Positions 33,398-41,822 are shown, counted from the stretch's first letter. The stretch is 64,000 nucleotides of DNA from Pseudomonas sp. NBRC 111124 (GCF_001320245.1 NZ_BCBA01000107.1:1-64000); one strand, 5' to 3'. The notes: a model not told the origin generated them from the letters alone. Made by a program: numbers and translations.

Positions 33398-34832
33398 ACT
33401 GCCGATCCTGACCTGGGCCCTCAACCTGCTGCTGATCCAAGGCTTGCTGGGCGCGCTGGACACTATTTACCACCATGAACTGACCGTGGCCCTGCCCCAG
33501 CGCTACAGCGCACGGCTGGAGCTGGCGATCCATGCGGTGCGCTCATGCTGTTACGGCATCCTGTTCCTGGGCATTGCCCATGTAGCCTTCCAGGGCGTCT
33601 GGGCGATCATCGTGGCGGCGGTCTTCACCCTGGAAATCGGCCTCACCCTGTGGGACTTCGTGGTCGAAGACCGCAGCCGCAAGCTGCCGGCGATCGAGCG
33701 CATCATGCACACCGTGCTGGCGATCAACGCCGGCGCCTTCTTTGCCTTGTACGGCCTGCAGTTGCTGCAGTGGTCGAGCCTGCCCAGCGGGCTGGTGGCC
33801 ATCGACCTCGGCTGGCGCGGCTGGCTGCTGACAGTGTTCGCCCTCGGCGTGACCGCGTCGGGCATCCGCGATGCGCTGGCCACGCTGCGCATGCAACGCC
33901 AAGGGCAGCCGGCCAACCCGTTTGCCGGTGGGGCTTACAAGCAGGTACTGGTCACTGGTGGTACCGGCTTCATCGGCGAGACCCTGGTCAACCAGCTGCT
34001 CGATGCCGGCCACAGCGTCAGCGTGCTGGCCCGCGACCCGCTGCGCGCCGCCTACCTGTTCGACGGCCGCGCCCGCTGCCTGCGCAGCCTCGACAAGCTC
34101 GGCCATGACGAGCGATTCGACGTGGTCATCAACCTCGCCGGCGCTCCGGTCGCCGGGCCACGCTGGTCTGCGCGCCGCCAGGCCCAGCTGCTCGCCAGCC
34201 GGGTCGGCACCACCGAGGCCTTGCTGCGCTGGATGCGCCAGGCCCGGCACAAGCCAGCGCTGTGGATCCAGGCTTCGGCCATCGGTTATTACGGCGTGCG
34301 CGACGCCAGCCAGCAGCTGGACGAAAGCGCCAGCAAAGGCGGCGGTTTCATGGCCGAACTGTGCGATCGCTGGGAAGCTTCTGCCAGCCCGGCCAGCGCC
34401 CTAGGTGCCCGCCAGGTGGTGCTGCGCCTGGGCGTGGTGTTTGGTCCGGGCGGTGCGCTGACGCCCCTGCTGATGCCGTTCCGCCTGGGCCTGGGCGGGC
34501 GCATGGGCGATGGCCGGCAGATCATGAGCTGGGTGCACCGCGACGATGTGCTGGCGGTGATGGCGCGCGCCATGGCTGACGGCGAGATGCAGGGCACCTA
34601 CAACCTGGTCGCGCCCGAAGCGGTCAGCCAGGCCACCTTCGCCCAGACGGCCGGCCAACGGCTCAAGCGCCCGGTATGGCTGCATATCCCGGCCGCACCG
34701 GTACGCGCCCTGGCCGGAGAAATGGCCGAGCTGTTCTTCGACGGCCAACACGTGCTGCCCAGCCGCCTGCAAGCAGCGGGCTACCGCTTCCAGTACCCAA
34801 CCCTGGACAGCGCGCTGCGCGACCTGGCCTGA
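33390..34832 (+). CDS. Membrane-domain fused TIGR01777-type NAD(P)-epimerase (SDR)
   Basis: The 480-residue product begins at GTG 33390 (AAAGGA 7 nt ahead), inside the end of the previous gene. Residues 1-180 contain about five hydrophobic segments (DoxX-like membrane domain). Residues 185-480 form an atypical SDR with the Rossmann motif GGTGFIG (190-196), a NLAGAPVAGPRW segment and SAIGYYG, the active-site signature of TIGR01777 epimerase-like proteins. Usual TIGR01777 proteins (YfcH) are about 300 residues and soluble; here the enzyme is tethered to the membrane. The substrate is unknown. The fusion gene follows 9 bp later. Confidence 0.82.
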   Translation: MAELPILTWALNLLLIQGLLGALDTIYHHELTVALPQRYSARLELAIHAVRSCCYGILFLGIAHVAFQGVWAIIVAAVFTLEIGLTLWDFVVEDRSRKLPAIERIMHTVLAINAGAFFALYGLQLLQWSSLPSGLVAIDLGWRGWLLTVFALGVTASGIRDALATLRMQRQGQPANPFAGGAYKQVLVTGGTGFIGETLVNQLLDAGHSVSVLARDPLRAAYLFDGRARCLRSLDKLGHDERFDVVINLAGAPVAGPRWSARRQAQLLASRVGTTEALLRWMRQARHKPALWIQASAIGYYGVRDASQQLDESASKGGGFMAELCDRWEASASPASALGARQVVLRLGVVFGPGGALTPLLMPFRLGLGGRMGDGRQIMSWVHRDDVLAVMARAMADGEMQGTYNLVAPEAVSQATFAQTAGQRLKRPVWLHIPAAPVRALAGEMAELFFDGQHVLPSRLQAAGYRFQYPTLDSALRDLA

Positions 34833-34841
34833 GGAGCCTCG

Positions 34842-37286
34842 ATGAGCAAGCCCCTGTTGTACCTGCTGGCCGGCAACGGCAGCGCCGTCGACTGGTGGGA
34901 CGATGCCCTGCCGCACTTCCGGCACTACCGGGTGCAGGCCCTGGAGCTGCCCGGCTTCGGCGATAACCCCGCGCCGCCCTGCGCCAGCCTGGACGAGTAC
35001 GCGCATGCCCTGCTCAGCCTGACTGAACGCGGCCACGCAATCATGGCCGTGGGCGTCAATGCGCTGATTGTGCTGCATGCCCTGCAGCGCAGCCCCGGGC
35101 ACTTCAGCCGCAGCGTGCTGCTGGCCCCGGTCGGCGCCTTCCTCTGGCAGCGGCGCCTGCCGGCACTGATGTCGCCGCTGCCACTGCGCAAGGCCATCCA
35201 TTGGCTGCTCAGTCACAAGCCGCATTGGTTTGCCGGCAAGTTCTCCAGCCAGCGCTGGACGCCCGCACAATACCAGCGCATGGGCGGCGGATATGCCCGT
35301 TGCCGGGCCTTCGTGCCTTCCTGGGAGCAGTTGCGCGCCGATACCGCGCTGCCGCTGCTGGAATGGGTCACCGACCCGGTCGAACTGGTGTGGGGCGACC
35401 ACGACCGCCTGCTGGGCATCGCCCAGGCCGCGGCCTGGTCAGCGATCCTCGCCCGTGCCGACCTGCGCATCAGCCTGCAACCCGGCTGGGGCCACTACCC
35501 GTGGATTGACGCGCCCGCCGAATTCGCCGCCTGGCTGGAGTCTGGCGCTCAAGGTTTCGTTGCCCATACCAAGGGCGGCCGCCTGCAACTGGCGGCGCTC
35601 GCCGGCCAAGCCGTGCCCGAAGCCCTCAGCCTCGACGACAGCAACGACCCTCGCCTGGCCAGACTGCTCGCCTCGGCCCCGAATGCCCTATGGGCGGTGC
35701 GTTCCTCCAGCTACGGTGAAGACCAGGCCGATGCCGCCAACGCCGGCCTGAGCACCACCTACCTGCGCGTGCCCGGTCACGCCGTTGCGGGCCGTGTCAG
35801 CGAACTGCGCGACGCCGGCGTCGAGGAAGTAGTGGTGCAGCGCTTCATCACGCCAACCGTGTCCGGCATCGCCTTCGTACGCCACCTCTCGGTGGAACTG
35901 GAGTGGCTCGAAGGCCATCTGGAAGCCCTGGCCGACGGCCAGGCCACCCCCCAGCGTGCGACGCTGTCACGCCTGGGCACCGCCTGGCAAAGCGGCCAGT
36001 TCACCGGCCTGCATGGCCTGACAGCCAAAGCGGTCTGGGACTTCCTGCAAGCTGTGCTGAAGGTGTTCCACTATGTGCCCGGCGACATCGAATGGGCCTG
36101 GGATGGCCAACAACTGTGGCTGCTGCAGTATCGCCCGATCAGCGAACACGGCTGGCGCCGCCACCTGACCTCGGCCAACATCGCCGAGATCCTGCCGCCC
36201 CAGCCCAGCCGCTTCGTCGAATATGCCCAGCGCCGCGCCGCCGCGAGCATACCGGCGATCATGGCGCGCTGGGACAGCCGTGTGCTGCAGGACAACGAAC
36301 CTTTCACCGCCGTGTTTGGCGGTGCTTCCTACATCAATAACGACCTGTTCCTCGCTCGCCTGGCCGACTGGGGCATCAGCGCCGCCAACTATGCCGGCGA
36401 AGTCGGCGGCGCCACGCCCGCCCTGCCCTGGCGCCCGCTGCGCCTGCTGCGTTCGCTGCCGCGCCTGTGGCGCATGCAGCACGCCGCGCGCAGCCACCTG
36501 CAAGCCCTGGCCCCGGGGCTGCAACGCTTCGACAAAGAACTGGCACAGCTCCAGGCCGCCGCTGCCGACGGCCAGCAACTGGCGGACTGGTTCAGCCGCT
36601 TTTACGTTTTTGTGGTGCAAGGCAACCTGTGCATCGCCACGACCCTGGCCAGCAGCGGTGGCGCCTGGCTTGGCCGGCCGCCGACCGCCTACGACGACCT
36701 GCAGCACAGCCCCCACCGCCTGCCATGGGAAACCGACCCCGGCACCCCGCGCCCGGCACCCACCGAGCTACCCCTTCAGCCGATGCCGGCCTGGCCCCAC
36801 GCCGTCACCCTGGCGCACCGCCTCGGTCTGCCCGGCTTGCGCGGTTACTACCTGCAGGTGCGCGAGTGGTACCGGGACAACCTGATGCGGATCTTCTTCC
36901 GCGTGCACCACGCCATGCCTGAGGCCCAGCGTGCCGACTGGTTCGCCCCGCACCCGGACGTGCGCAATCGCGACGGCAGCTTCTGGCAGGACGGCAGCCA
37001 GGGCAGCGAACAGGCCACCGGCTTCATGATCTACCCCGGCCAGGTGCAGGGCATTCTGGGCCAGGACATCCTTCTCGAAGACAGCCTCGACCCCGGCCGC
37101 CACGCCCAATACCAGGCTGCGCGAGCAGTGATTGCGCGGATGGGTGGGCGGTTGTCCCATGGTTCGACGTTGCTGCGCGAATTGCGCAAACCGTCGGCCG
37201 TGCTGCCGCAAGTGAGCAGTGAGTGGCTAGGGCGCGAGGTGCAGTATCGGGATGGAGAACTGCGGCTGGTCGAAGGGCAACCATGA
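34842..37286 (+). CDS. Fusion: alpha/beta-hydrolase-like domain + ATP-grasp + phosphohistidine (rifampicin-phosphotransferase-like) protein
   Basis: The 814-residue protein has an unusual order. Residues 1-235 resemble an alpha/beta hydrolase, with acid Asp188 (WGDHDRLLG) and His218 (GWGHYPWID), but the nucleophile-elbow Ser is Asn73 (AVGVNALIVLH). Residues about 240-435 are a PEP-synthase/PPDK-type ATP-grasp: TKGGR near 243-247, VRSSSYGED near 286-294, DIEWAW with Glu417, and LLQYRPI with Gln429/Arg431. Residues 440-720 begin SANIAEILPP, like the substrate-binding part of rifampicin phosphotransferases. Residues 725-800 hold the swivelling domain, with candidate phosphohistidine His773 in GGRLSHGSTLLREL. 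No PEP-binding TIM barrel is present. ATP-dependent phosphorylation of a small hydroxylated molecule is the best inference. Confidence 0.8.
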   Translation: MSKPLLYLLAGNGSAVDWWDDALPHFRHYRVQALELPGFGDNPAPPCASLDEYAHALLSLTERGHAIMAVGVNALIVLHALQRSPGHFSRSVLLAPVGAFLWQRRLPALMSPLPLRKAIHWLLSHKPHWFAGKFSSQRWTPAQYQRMGGGYARCRAFVPSWEQLRADTALPLLEWVTDPVELVWGDHDRLLGIAQAAAWSAILARADLRISLQPGWGHYPWIDAPAEFAAWLESGAQGFVAHTKGGRLQLAALAGQAVPEALSLDDSNDPRLARLLASAPNALWAVRSSSYGEDQADAANAGLSTTYLRVPGHAVAGRVSELRDAGVEEVVVQRFITPTVSGIAFVRHLSVELEWLEGHLEALADGQATPQRATLSRLGTAWQSGQFTGLHGLTAKAVWDFLQAVLKVFHYVPGDIEWAWDGQQLWLLQYRPISEHGWRRHLTSANIAEILPPQPSRFVEYAQRRAAASIPAIMARWDSRVLQDNEPFTAVFGGASYINNDLFLARLADWGISAANYAGEVGGATPALPWRPLRLLRSLPRLWRMQHAARSHLQALAPGLQRFDKELAQLQAAAADGQQLADWFSRFYVFVVQGNLCIATTLASSGGAWLGRPPTAYDDLQHSPHRLPWETDPGTPRPAPTELPLQPMPAWPHAVTLAHRLGLPGLRGYYLQVREWYRDNLMRIFFRVHHAMPEAQRADWFAPHPDVRNRDGSFWQDGSQGSEQATGFMIYPGQVQGILGQDILLEDSLDPGRHAQYQAARAVIARMGGRLSHGSTLLRELRKPSAVLPQVSSEWLGREVQYRDGELRLVEGQP

Positions 37287-37606
37287 TCAACGACAAGGAG
37301 CGTGTGACAAAGCTTATGAAAAGGATCGCCCAGTGCCTGGTGCTCACCCTGCCGCTGATGGTGAGCGGTTGCTGGAGTACGCTCATCCATCTCGATGGGG
37401 AGCGCTGTGTGTATCCGGGCACGCGCTTTGGCTGGAACTTTGCCACGGAGAACGCTCCGAGTGGCTTGATTGGCCTGATCGACGTGCCCTTCTCACTGGC
37501 GTTGGACACGGTGCTGCTACCTTATGACCTGACGGCGTTCCTCCCCGAGGACATGGGTGGCGATGACCACGCGTGCAATCTGGAGGGTTCGATCAAGGTG
37601 ATGTAG
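37283..37606 (+). CDS. YceK/YidQ-like lipoprotein
   Basis: The 107-residue protein overlaps the fusion gene stop as ATGA (37283-37286) with GAAGGG ahead. A lipobox LMVSGC puts the lipidated Cys at residue 30 (or nearer the start if the later ATG at 37316 is used). The mature part shows the YceK/YidQ family pattern: YPGTRFGWNF, then LIGLIDVPFSLALDTVLLPYDL in parts. These are short outer-membrane lipoproteins of unknown function. Translational coupling makes it part of the same operon as the fusion protein. Confidence 0.8.
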   Translation: MINDKERVTKLMKRIAQCLVLTLPLMVSGCWSTLIHLDGERCVYPGTRFGWNFATENAPSGLIGLIDVPFSLALDTVLLPYDLTAFLPEDMGGDDHACNLEGSIKVM

Positions 37607-37622
37607 CCAATGCGCTCGCCAC

Positions 37623-38243
37623 TTAACGCTTTGCCAGCGCCAGCCGAGCCGCAAACAGCACGAATACCAGCCCGGTCGCACGGTCCATCCACTGGATGAC
37701 CTTGTCCCGACGCAACAGCCCCGCCAGCGGCCGTGTCGCGCCAATCAGCAGCATCGCCCACAGCAGGCCGAGCAGCACATGGATGCTGACCAGGCCAAAT
37801 GTCCAGGCCACCAGGGGCTGGCCTTGGGGGATGAACTGCGGCAGGAACGACACGTAGAAGATGCCCACCTTGGGGTTGAGCAGGTTACCCATCATGCCCT
37901 TGAGGAACCAGCTGGCCGCGCGCTGGCCATCCGCCCCGGCGGGTGCCAGCGATTGGCGTGGACGCAGGAGCATGTTGATGCCCAGCCAGGCCAGGTAGCC
38001 AGCGCCGCAGTATTTGAGGACGTTGTAGGCAAGCTCTGACACCGCAATCAATGCGCCCAGGCCAAAGGCCACGGCTGCGCCCCACAACAGGCAGCCGGCG
38101 TTGATGCCCAGGGCGGCGCGCATGCCCTGCTTACGGCCTTCTACCGTGGCCGTCCTGAGAATCAGGGCAGTGTCCAGCCCGGGAGTCAGGGTCAGCAACG
38201 TGGCTGCCAGGGTGAAGGCGATCAGGTTGTCGGCGATGGGCAT
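37623..38243 (-). CDS. LysE-family amino-acid/metabolite exporter
   Basis: The 206-residue membrane protein has about six hydrophobic segments and the LysE/RhtB N-terminal signature TLTPGLDTALILRTATVEGRKQGM. GINAGCLLWGAAVAFGLGAL follows in helix 2-3, and NLLNPKVGIFYVSFLPQFI contains the conserved Asn-Pro-Lys. Members export amino acids or their analogues. It is convergent with the lipoprotein gene (16-bp gap) and divergent from the 5'-nucleotidase gene across 89 bp. Confidence 0.9.
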   Translation of the reverse strand: MPIADNLIAFTLAATLLTLTPGLDTALILRTATVEGRKQGMRAALGINAGCLLWGAAVAFGLGALIAVSELAYNVLKYCGAGYLAWLGINMLLRPRQSLAPAGADGQRAASWFLKGMMGNLLNPKVGIFYVSFLPQFIPQGQPLVAWTFGLVSIHVLLGLLWAMLLIGATRPLAGLLRRDKVIQWMDRATGLVFVLFAARLALAKR

Positions 38244-38332
38244 GCGGATTCGGGCCTTGATGGAACTGGGGCGCAGATTAGCATGGCGTTAGCCTATGAT
38301 GGTGGTTGGTCCCCGCCTTACCAGGACAGCCC

Positions 38333-39349
38333 ATGCCCTACCCCATCGAACAGAAACTCGTCGTCGGCGTCGCCTCCAGCGCCCTGTTCGACCTGACCGT
38401 CTCCGACAACATCTACCAGTCAGAAGGCGTCGAAGCGTATCGCCTGCACCAGGAAGAAAACCTCGATGTGCCCTTCCCCAAGGGCGTGGCCTTCCCGTTC
38501 ATCCGTCGCTTCCTGAGCATCAACAAGGCCTTCCCCGAGCAACTGCCGGTGGAAGTGGTGCTGCTCTCGCGCAACTCGCCGGAAACCGGGCTGCGGGTGT
38601 TCCGCTCGATCAACCACTACAACCTGGACATTACCCGCGCAGCGTTCATGTCCGGTCGCTCGCCGTATGAATACATCCCTGCGTTCAATGCCTCGCTGTT
38701 CCTCAGCGCCCATGAAGGTGACGTGCAGCGAGCGATCGATGCCGACTACCCGGCCGGGCTGGTGCTACCGACGAAGATCTACGACGACGAGATCGACACC
38801 GAGCTGCGGGTGGCCTTCGACTTCGATGGCGTGATTGCCGATGACGAGGCAGAGAGTGTGTACAAGCAGCGCCTGGATCTGGATGCGTTCCAGGCCCATG
38901 AGCGGGATCGCAAGGCCATCCCGCACCAGCCGGGGCCACTGGCAGACCTGTATCGCAAGCTTTCGCTGATTCGCAAACTGGAAGACCGCAAGCTGGTGCA
39001 AGACCCGACATACAAGCGGATCTTGCGGATCGCGATCGTCACGGCACGCAATGCGCCTGCCCATGAACGGGTGGTGACGACGTTGAAGAATTGGGGGGTT
39101 TCGCCGGATGAGTCGTTCTTCCTCGGCGGGATGGAGAAAGACCGGGTGCTGTCGATTCTCAAACCGCATATGTTCTTCGACGACCAGCGCAGTCACTTGT
39201 TCTCGGCTGCGGGCGATCTGCCGATGGTGCATGTACCGTTTGGCATAGCGAACAGAGTCTATGAAGCGCAGGCCGCGAAGAAAGAAACCGTGAATGAAGA
39301 GCCACTCGAAAAGGCAACACCTGAAAACCGTTTCGCTGGAGGGGCGTGA
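38333..39349 (+). CDS. 5'-nucleotidase (NT5C1-like, cN-I family)
   Basis: The 338-residue protein fits the bacterial branch of the cytosolic 5'-nucleotidase I family, which dephosphorylates nucleoside monophosphates with a HAD-like fold. The N-terminal half has VAFPFIRRFLSINKAFPEQ and SRNSPETGLRVFRSINHY. The catalytic DxD is Asp163-Phe-Asp165 in RVAFDFDGVIADDEAE, and the later HAD lysine and acid motifs map to VTARNAPAHERV and KPHMFFDDQRSHL. The start at 38333 (MPYPIEQ) has AGGA; longer frames add sequence without a ribosome site. Confidence 0.85.
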   Translation: MPYPIEQKLVVGVASSALFDLTVSDNIYQSEGVEAYRLHQEENLDVPFPKGVAFPFIRRFLSINKAFPEQLPVEVVLLSRNSPETGLRVFRSINHYNLDITRAAFMSGRSPYEYIPAFNASLFLSAHEGDVQRAIDADYPAGLVLPTKIYDDEIDTELRVAFDFDGVIADDEAESVYKQRLDLDAFQAHERDRKAIPHQPGPLADLYRKLSLIRKLEDRKLVQDPTYKRILRIAIVTARNAPAHERVVTTLKNWGVSPDESFFLGGMEKDRVLSILKPHMFFDDQRSHLFSAAGDLPMVHVPFGIANRVYEAQAAKKETVNEEPLEKATPENRFAGGA

Positions 39350-39411
39350 GCAATTGTTGGCCAGTGCGCACGGGGATACAATCGCCGGTTTGCTTGCGAC
39401 AGGAAGTCCCC

Positions 39412-39954
39412 ATGCAACGCATCGTCATCCTCGGTAACGGCGGCAGCGGCAAGTCCACCCTCGCCCGCCTGCTCGGCGACCGCCTTAACGTCCCGGTCAT
39501 CCACCTAGACAAACTGTTCTGGGAACCCGGCTGGGCCGAGCCAGACGCCGAGCAGTTCCGCGAACGGGTACGCGAGGCAGTGGCCGGCGATGCCTGGGTG
39601 TGCGAAGGCAACTATGCCCGCCGCACGTTCGACCTGCGCCTGCCGCGCGCTGAACTGGTCATCTGGCTCGACACACCGCGCCTGACGTGTTTCAGGCGGG
39701 TGCTGCTGCGCCTGCTTAGCAACCAGCCACGCCCTGATCGTGCGCAGGGCTGTGAAGAGAGGCTCGACGTTGAGTTTCTAAAGTTCGTGTGGACCTTCGA
39801 CCGCGGTTATCGGCAAGGTATCGAAGCCGTTCGCCTGAAGGTCGGGCCGCAGGTGCCTGTGCTGCACTTGCGGGGAAAACAGCAAGTCAGGGCATTTCTA
39901 GAAGGCTTGCCGGCAGCCAACGGCGAACGGGCATCGATGCTGAAAAGCGTTTGA
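39412..39954 (+). CDS. P-loop adenylate kinase-like / topology-modulation family NTPase
   Basis: This 180-residue P-loop protein resembles the FlaR-type 'DNA topology modulation' and adenylate-kinase-like proteins. The Walker A is GNGGSGKST (8-16) and HLDKLFWEPGW follows. The mid-part GDAWVCEGNYARRTFDLRLPRAELVIWLDTP (in parts: VCEGNYARRTFD and ELVIWLDTPR) fits the family's second nucleotide-binding strand. Whether it modulates topology or phosphorylates a nucleotide is unproven; a small kinase role is the safer reading. It lies 62 bp after the 5'-nucleotidase on the same strand. Confidence 0.82.
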   Translation: MQRIVILGNGGSGKSTLARLLGDRLNVPVIHLDKLFWEPGWAEPDAEQFRERVREAVAGDAWVCEGNYARRTFDLRLPRAELVIWLDTPRLTCFRRVLLRLLSNQPRPDRAQGCEERLDVEFLKFVWTFDRGYRQGIEAVRLKVGPQVPVLHLRGKQQVRAFLEGLPAANGERASMLKSV

Positions 39955-39980
39955 ACATCTTCAAGGCCACTGGGGCGCTT

Positions 39981-40160
39981 TCACGGGGACTGTCGAGGCA
40001 TGCACTTCTCGACCAACGTATCCCGATGGGCGTTGCTGGGGAGTGTCTTCAAACGATCGGGCTGGCAGTGCTCATCGGACACCGCATAATGTGAAGAGTC
40101 GTCGCCACAGGCCGCCAGCAACGCAGTAATGACAAGCACAAGAACGCATTTGCAAATCAT
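39981..40160 (-). CDS. Small TrbK-like lipoprotein
   Basis: The 59-residue protein has a lipoprotein signal with lipobox LLAAC (Cys18). The mature part contains VSDEHCQPDRLKTLPSNAH and ends in VEKCMPRQSP. The spaced cysteine pair and the D-x-x-C-x-P pattern resemble TrbK entry-exclusion lipoproteins of IncP-type plasmids. Chromosomal TrbK-like proteins without other trb genes are found in Pseudomonas, so a conjugation role is not implied. The start at ATG 40160 has GGAG 11 nt ahead. It is convergent with the P-loop gene. Confidence 0.55.
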   Translation of the reverse strand: MICKCVLVLVITALLAACGDDSSHYAVSDEHCQPDRLKTLPSNAHRDTLVEKCMPRQSP

Positions 40161-40285
40161 CTGCTCACTCACTCCATTGACCGGCGGAGGTTTGGCAAAA
40201 GTGTAGACGCTTGCCAAAAGCGTAGCGCGTCACAGAGCGAGTTCAATGCCAGACTGGAACTCATTTCACTCACGTGAGGTACTGC

Positions 40286-41056
40286 ATGAGCCTGCTACCC
40301 AACCTCAATGGCAACGCCAATGTCCTGATAGGCGGCGCAAGCCGAGGCATCGGCCTGGCGCTGTGCAAGGCAATGTTGGCCCGCGATGATGTGGCCACGG
40401 TATGGGGCGTCTCCCGCGATGCCAGGGGCAACGACGACCTCGCGACACTCGCCAGGCATCACGGCAAGCGCCTGGTGCTGATCAATTGCGACATGCGTGA
40501 CGAACAGGCACTCGCCGCATTGGCAACCGAGCTCGGGCATGCCTGCGATCACCTGCACCTGGTCATCAGCACCCTGGGCATCCTCCATCAGGACGGCGCC
40601 AAGGCAGAAAAATCATTGGCGCAGCTGGATCTGGCCGGCCTGCAGGCAAGCTTCGCGACCAACGCCTTCGCACCGATACTGTTACTCAAGCATCTGTTGC
40701 CGTTGCTGCGCAAGGAACCCGCCACCTTTGCAGCGCTGTCAGCCAGAGTGGGGTCGATCGGCGATAACCGCCTGGGTGGCTGGTACAGCTATCGGGCCAG
40801 CAAGGCGGCGCTCAATCAGCTGCTGCACACGGCCAGTATCGAACTGAGGCGCCTGAACCCGGCAGCCAGCGTGCTGGCGCTGCATCCCGGAACTACTGAC
40901 ACGCAGCTATCACGGCCGTTTCAAGGGAACGTGCCAGCGGGCAAGCTGTTTGACCCGGCGTTCGCGGCGCAATGCATCATCGAGCAGGTGGGACGGTTGG
41001 GGCCTGCTGACAGCGGCGGATTCTGGGCATGGGATGGGCGAGCGATCGAATGGTGA
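40286..41056 (+). CDS. Short-chain dehydrogenase/reductase (CsgA/C-factor-like)
   Basis: The 256-residue classical-type SDR has a cofactor loop near the start, GGASRGIGLAL, an NCDMRDEQALAAL acidic region after strand 3, and the catalytic Tyr-x-x-x-Lys in WYSYRASKAALN. The C-terminal ALHPGTTDTQLSRPF fits the C-factor (CsgA) subgroup. The start at ATG 40286 has GAGGT; a GTG 12 nt earlier is possible. Its substrate is unknown. It is convergent with the acetyltransferase gene. Confidence 0.88.
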   Translation: MSLLPNLNGNANVLIGGASRGIGLALCKAMLARDDVATVWGVSRDARGNDDLATLARHHGKRLVLINCDMRDEQALAALATELGHACDHLHLVISTLGILHQDGAKAEKSLAQLDLAGLQASFATNAFAPILLLKHLLPLLRKEPATFAALSARVGSIGDNRLGGWYSYRASKAALNQLLHTASIELRRLNPAASVLALHPGTTDTQLSRPFQGNVPAGKLFDPAFAAQCIIEQVGRLGPADSGGFWAWDGRAIEW

Positions 41057-41074
41057 ACCCATCGCCCAACCCAC

Positions 41075-41533
41075 TCAGCGCCACGCTTGTTTCTCCATCG
41101 GCTGATAGACCAGCCCGGCAAACTCGCCCACATCCCCCGCCAAGACGAAACCGTAGCTCAGGTACGCGGCCACGGAGGACAAGGAAGCCCTGACGGTTAT
41201 GACCTCGCTTGTGGCGTGCGCCAGTGCCTCATTCATCAGCTGCGCCCCCACGCCGCGGCGTTGCCATGCAGGCGCCACGAACAGCATCGCGACATGACGG
41301 CCTTCCTTAAGCTCAATCAGGCCACAGATTAGGCCATCCGCTTCGCAGACCAGGATCAGGTTATCGCCTTCCATGCGCGCGGCGAACGCTTGCTCGCAAG
41401 CCACTTGGGCGAACGTCTCAGCACCCTGCGCGGACAGCGATGGCGCGACCGCCAGCGTGAACGCGTCCAGGCACAGGGCACTGGCGTGGGGTAAGTCTGC
41501 GTGGGTGAGTTTGCGTATATACACGGCTGTCAT
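41075..41533 (-). CDS. GNAT acetyltransferase
   Basis: The 152-residue single GNAT domain has an acetyl-CoA motif A in MLFVAPAWQRRGVGAQLMNEAL (as a hydrophobic strand followed by Q-R-R-G-V-G), and a C-terminal SSVAAYLSYGFVLAGD motif B. The N-terminus (YIRKLTHADLPHASALCLDAF) is typical of small-molecule acetyltransferases. No partner gene hints at its acceptor. It is divergent from the ABC-transporter operon across 289 bp. Confidence 0.85.
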   Translation of the reverse strand: MTAVYIRKLTHADLPHASALCLDAFTLAVAPSLSAQGAETFAQVACEQAFAARMEGDNLILVCEADGLICGLIELKEGRHVAMLFVAPAWQRRGVGAQLMNEALAHATSEVITVRASLSSVAAYLSYGFVLAGDVGEFAGLVYQPMEKQAWR

Positions 41534-41822
41534 CCTTGAACGTAAGTGAACGCTACTCTCTGTCCCGCTTAGTCGATCAACTCGACATCACCGGACTCAC
41601 ATCCTCACGGTTATGCAACCGTGCGTACATATCAAAAAAGTTATCCATGACCCTCGTGCCTTCACGTGACATTCCATTGCAGACACACGAACCTTATTCG
41701 AACAGCGTGGACACTGCCATCTGACCATTCGCTTTGAACACATTGATCTGTCATTCAGCTGAACCATACTGCTGACGTGCCGGCATCCCCCCTTTCCACA
41801 CCCTGACGTTCGAGACCTGATC
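41534..41822. other. Intergenic region upstream of the ABC transporter operon
   Basis: This 289-bp stretch is noticeably less GC-rich than its surroundings and lies between divergent genes. The only clear structure is an 18-bp hairpin, CACGGTT-ATGC-AACCGTG, at 41606-41623. I saw no T tract after it on either strand, so it is more likely an operator or leader structure than a terminator. No convincing ORF is present. Confidence 0.4.

Noticed and set aside
41606..41623. CACGGTT-ATGC-AACCGTG hairpin as a terminator
   Set aside because: It lies upstream of divergent genes and has no T tract on either side; treated only as an unexplained structure.
41536..41724. A 62-residue frame in the ABC upstream region
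   Set aside because: It begins at a TTG without a ribosome site, has no motif, and lies in the likely promoter and leader region.
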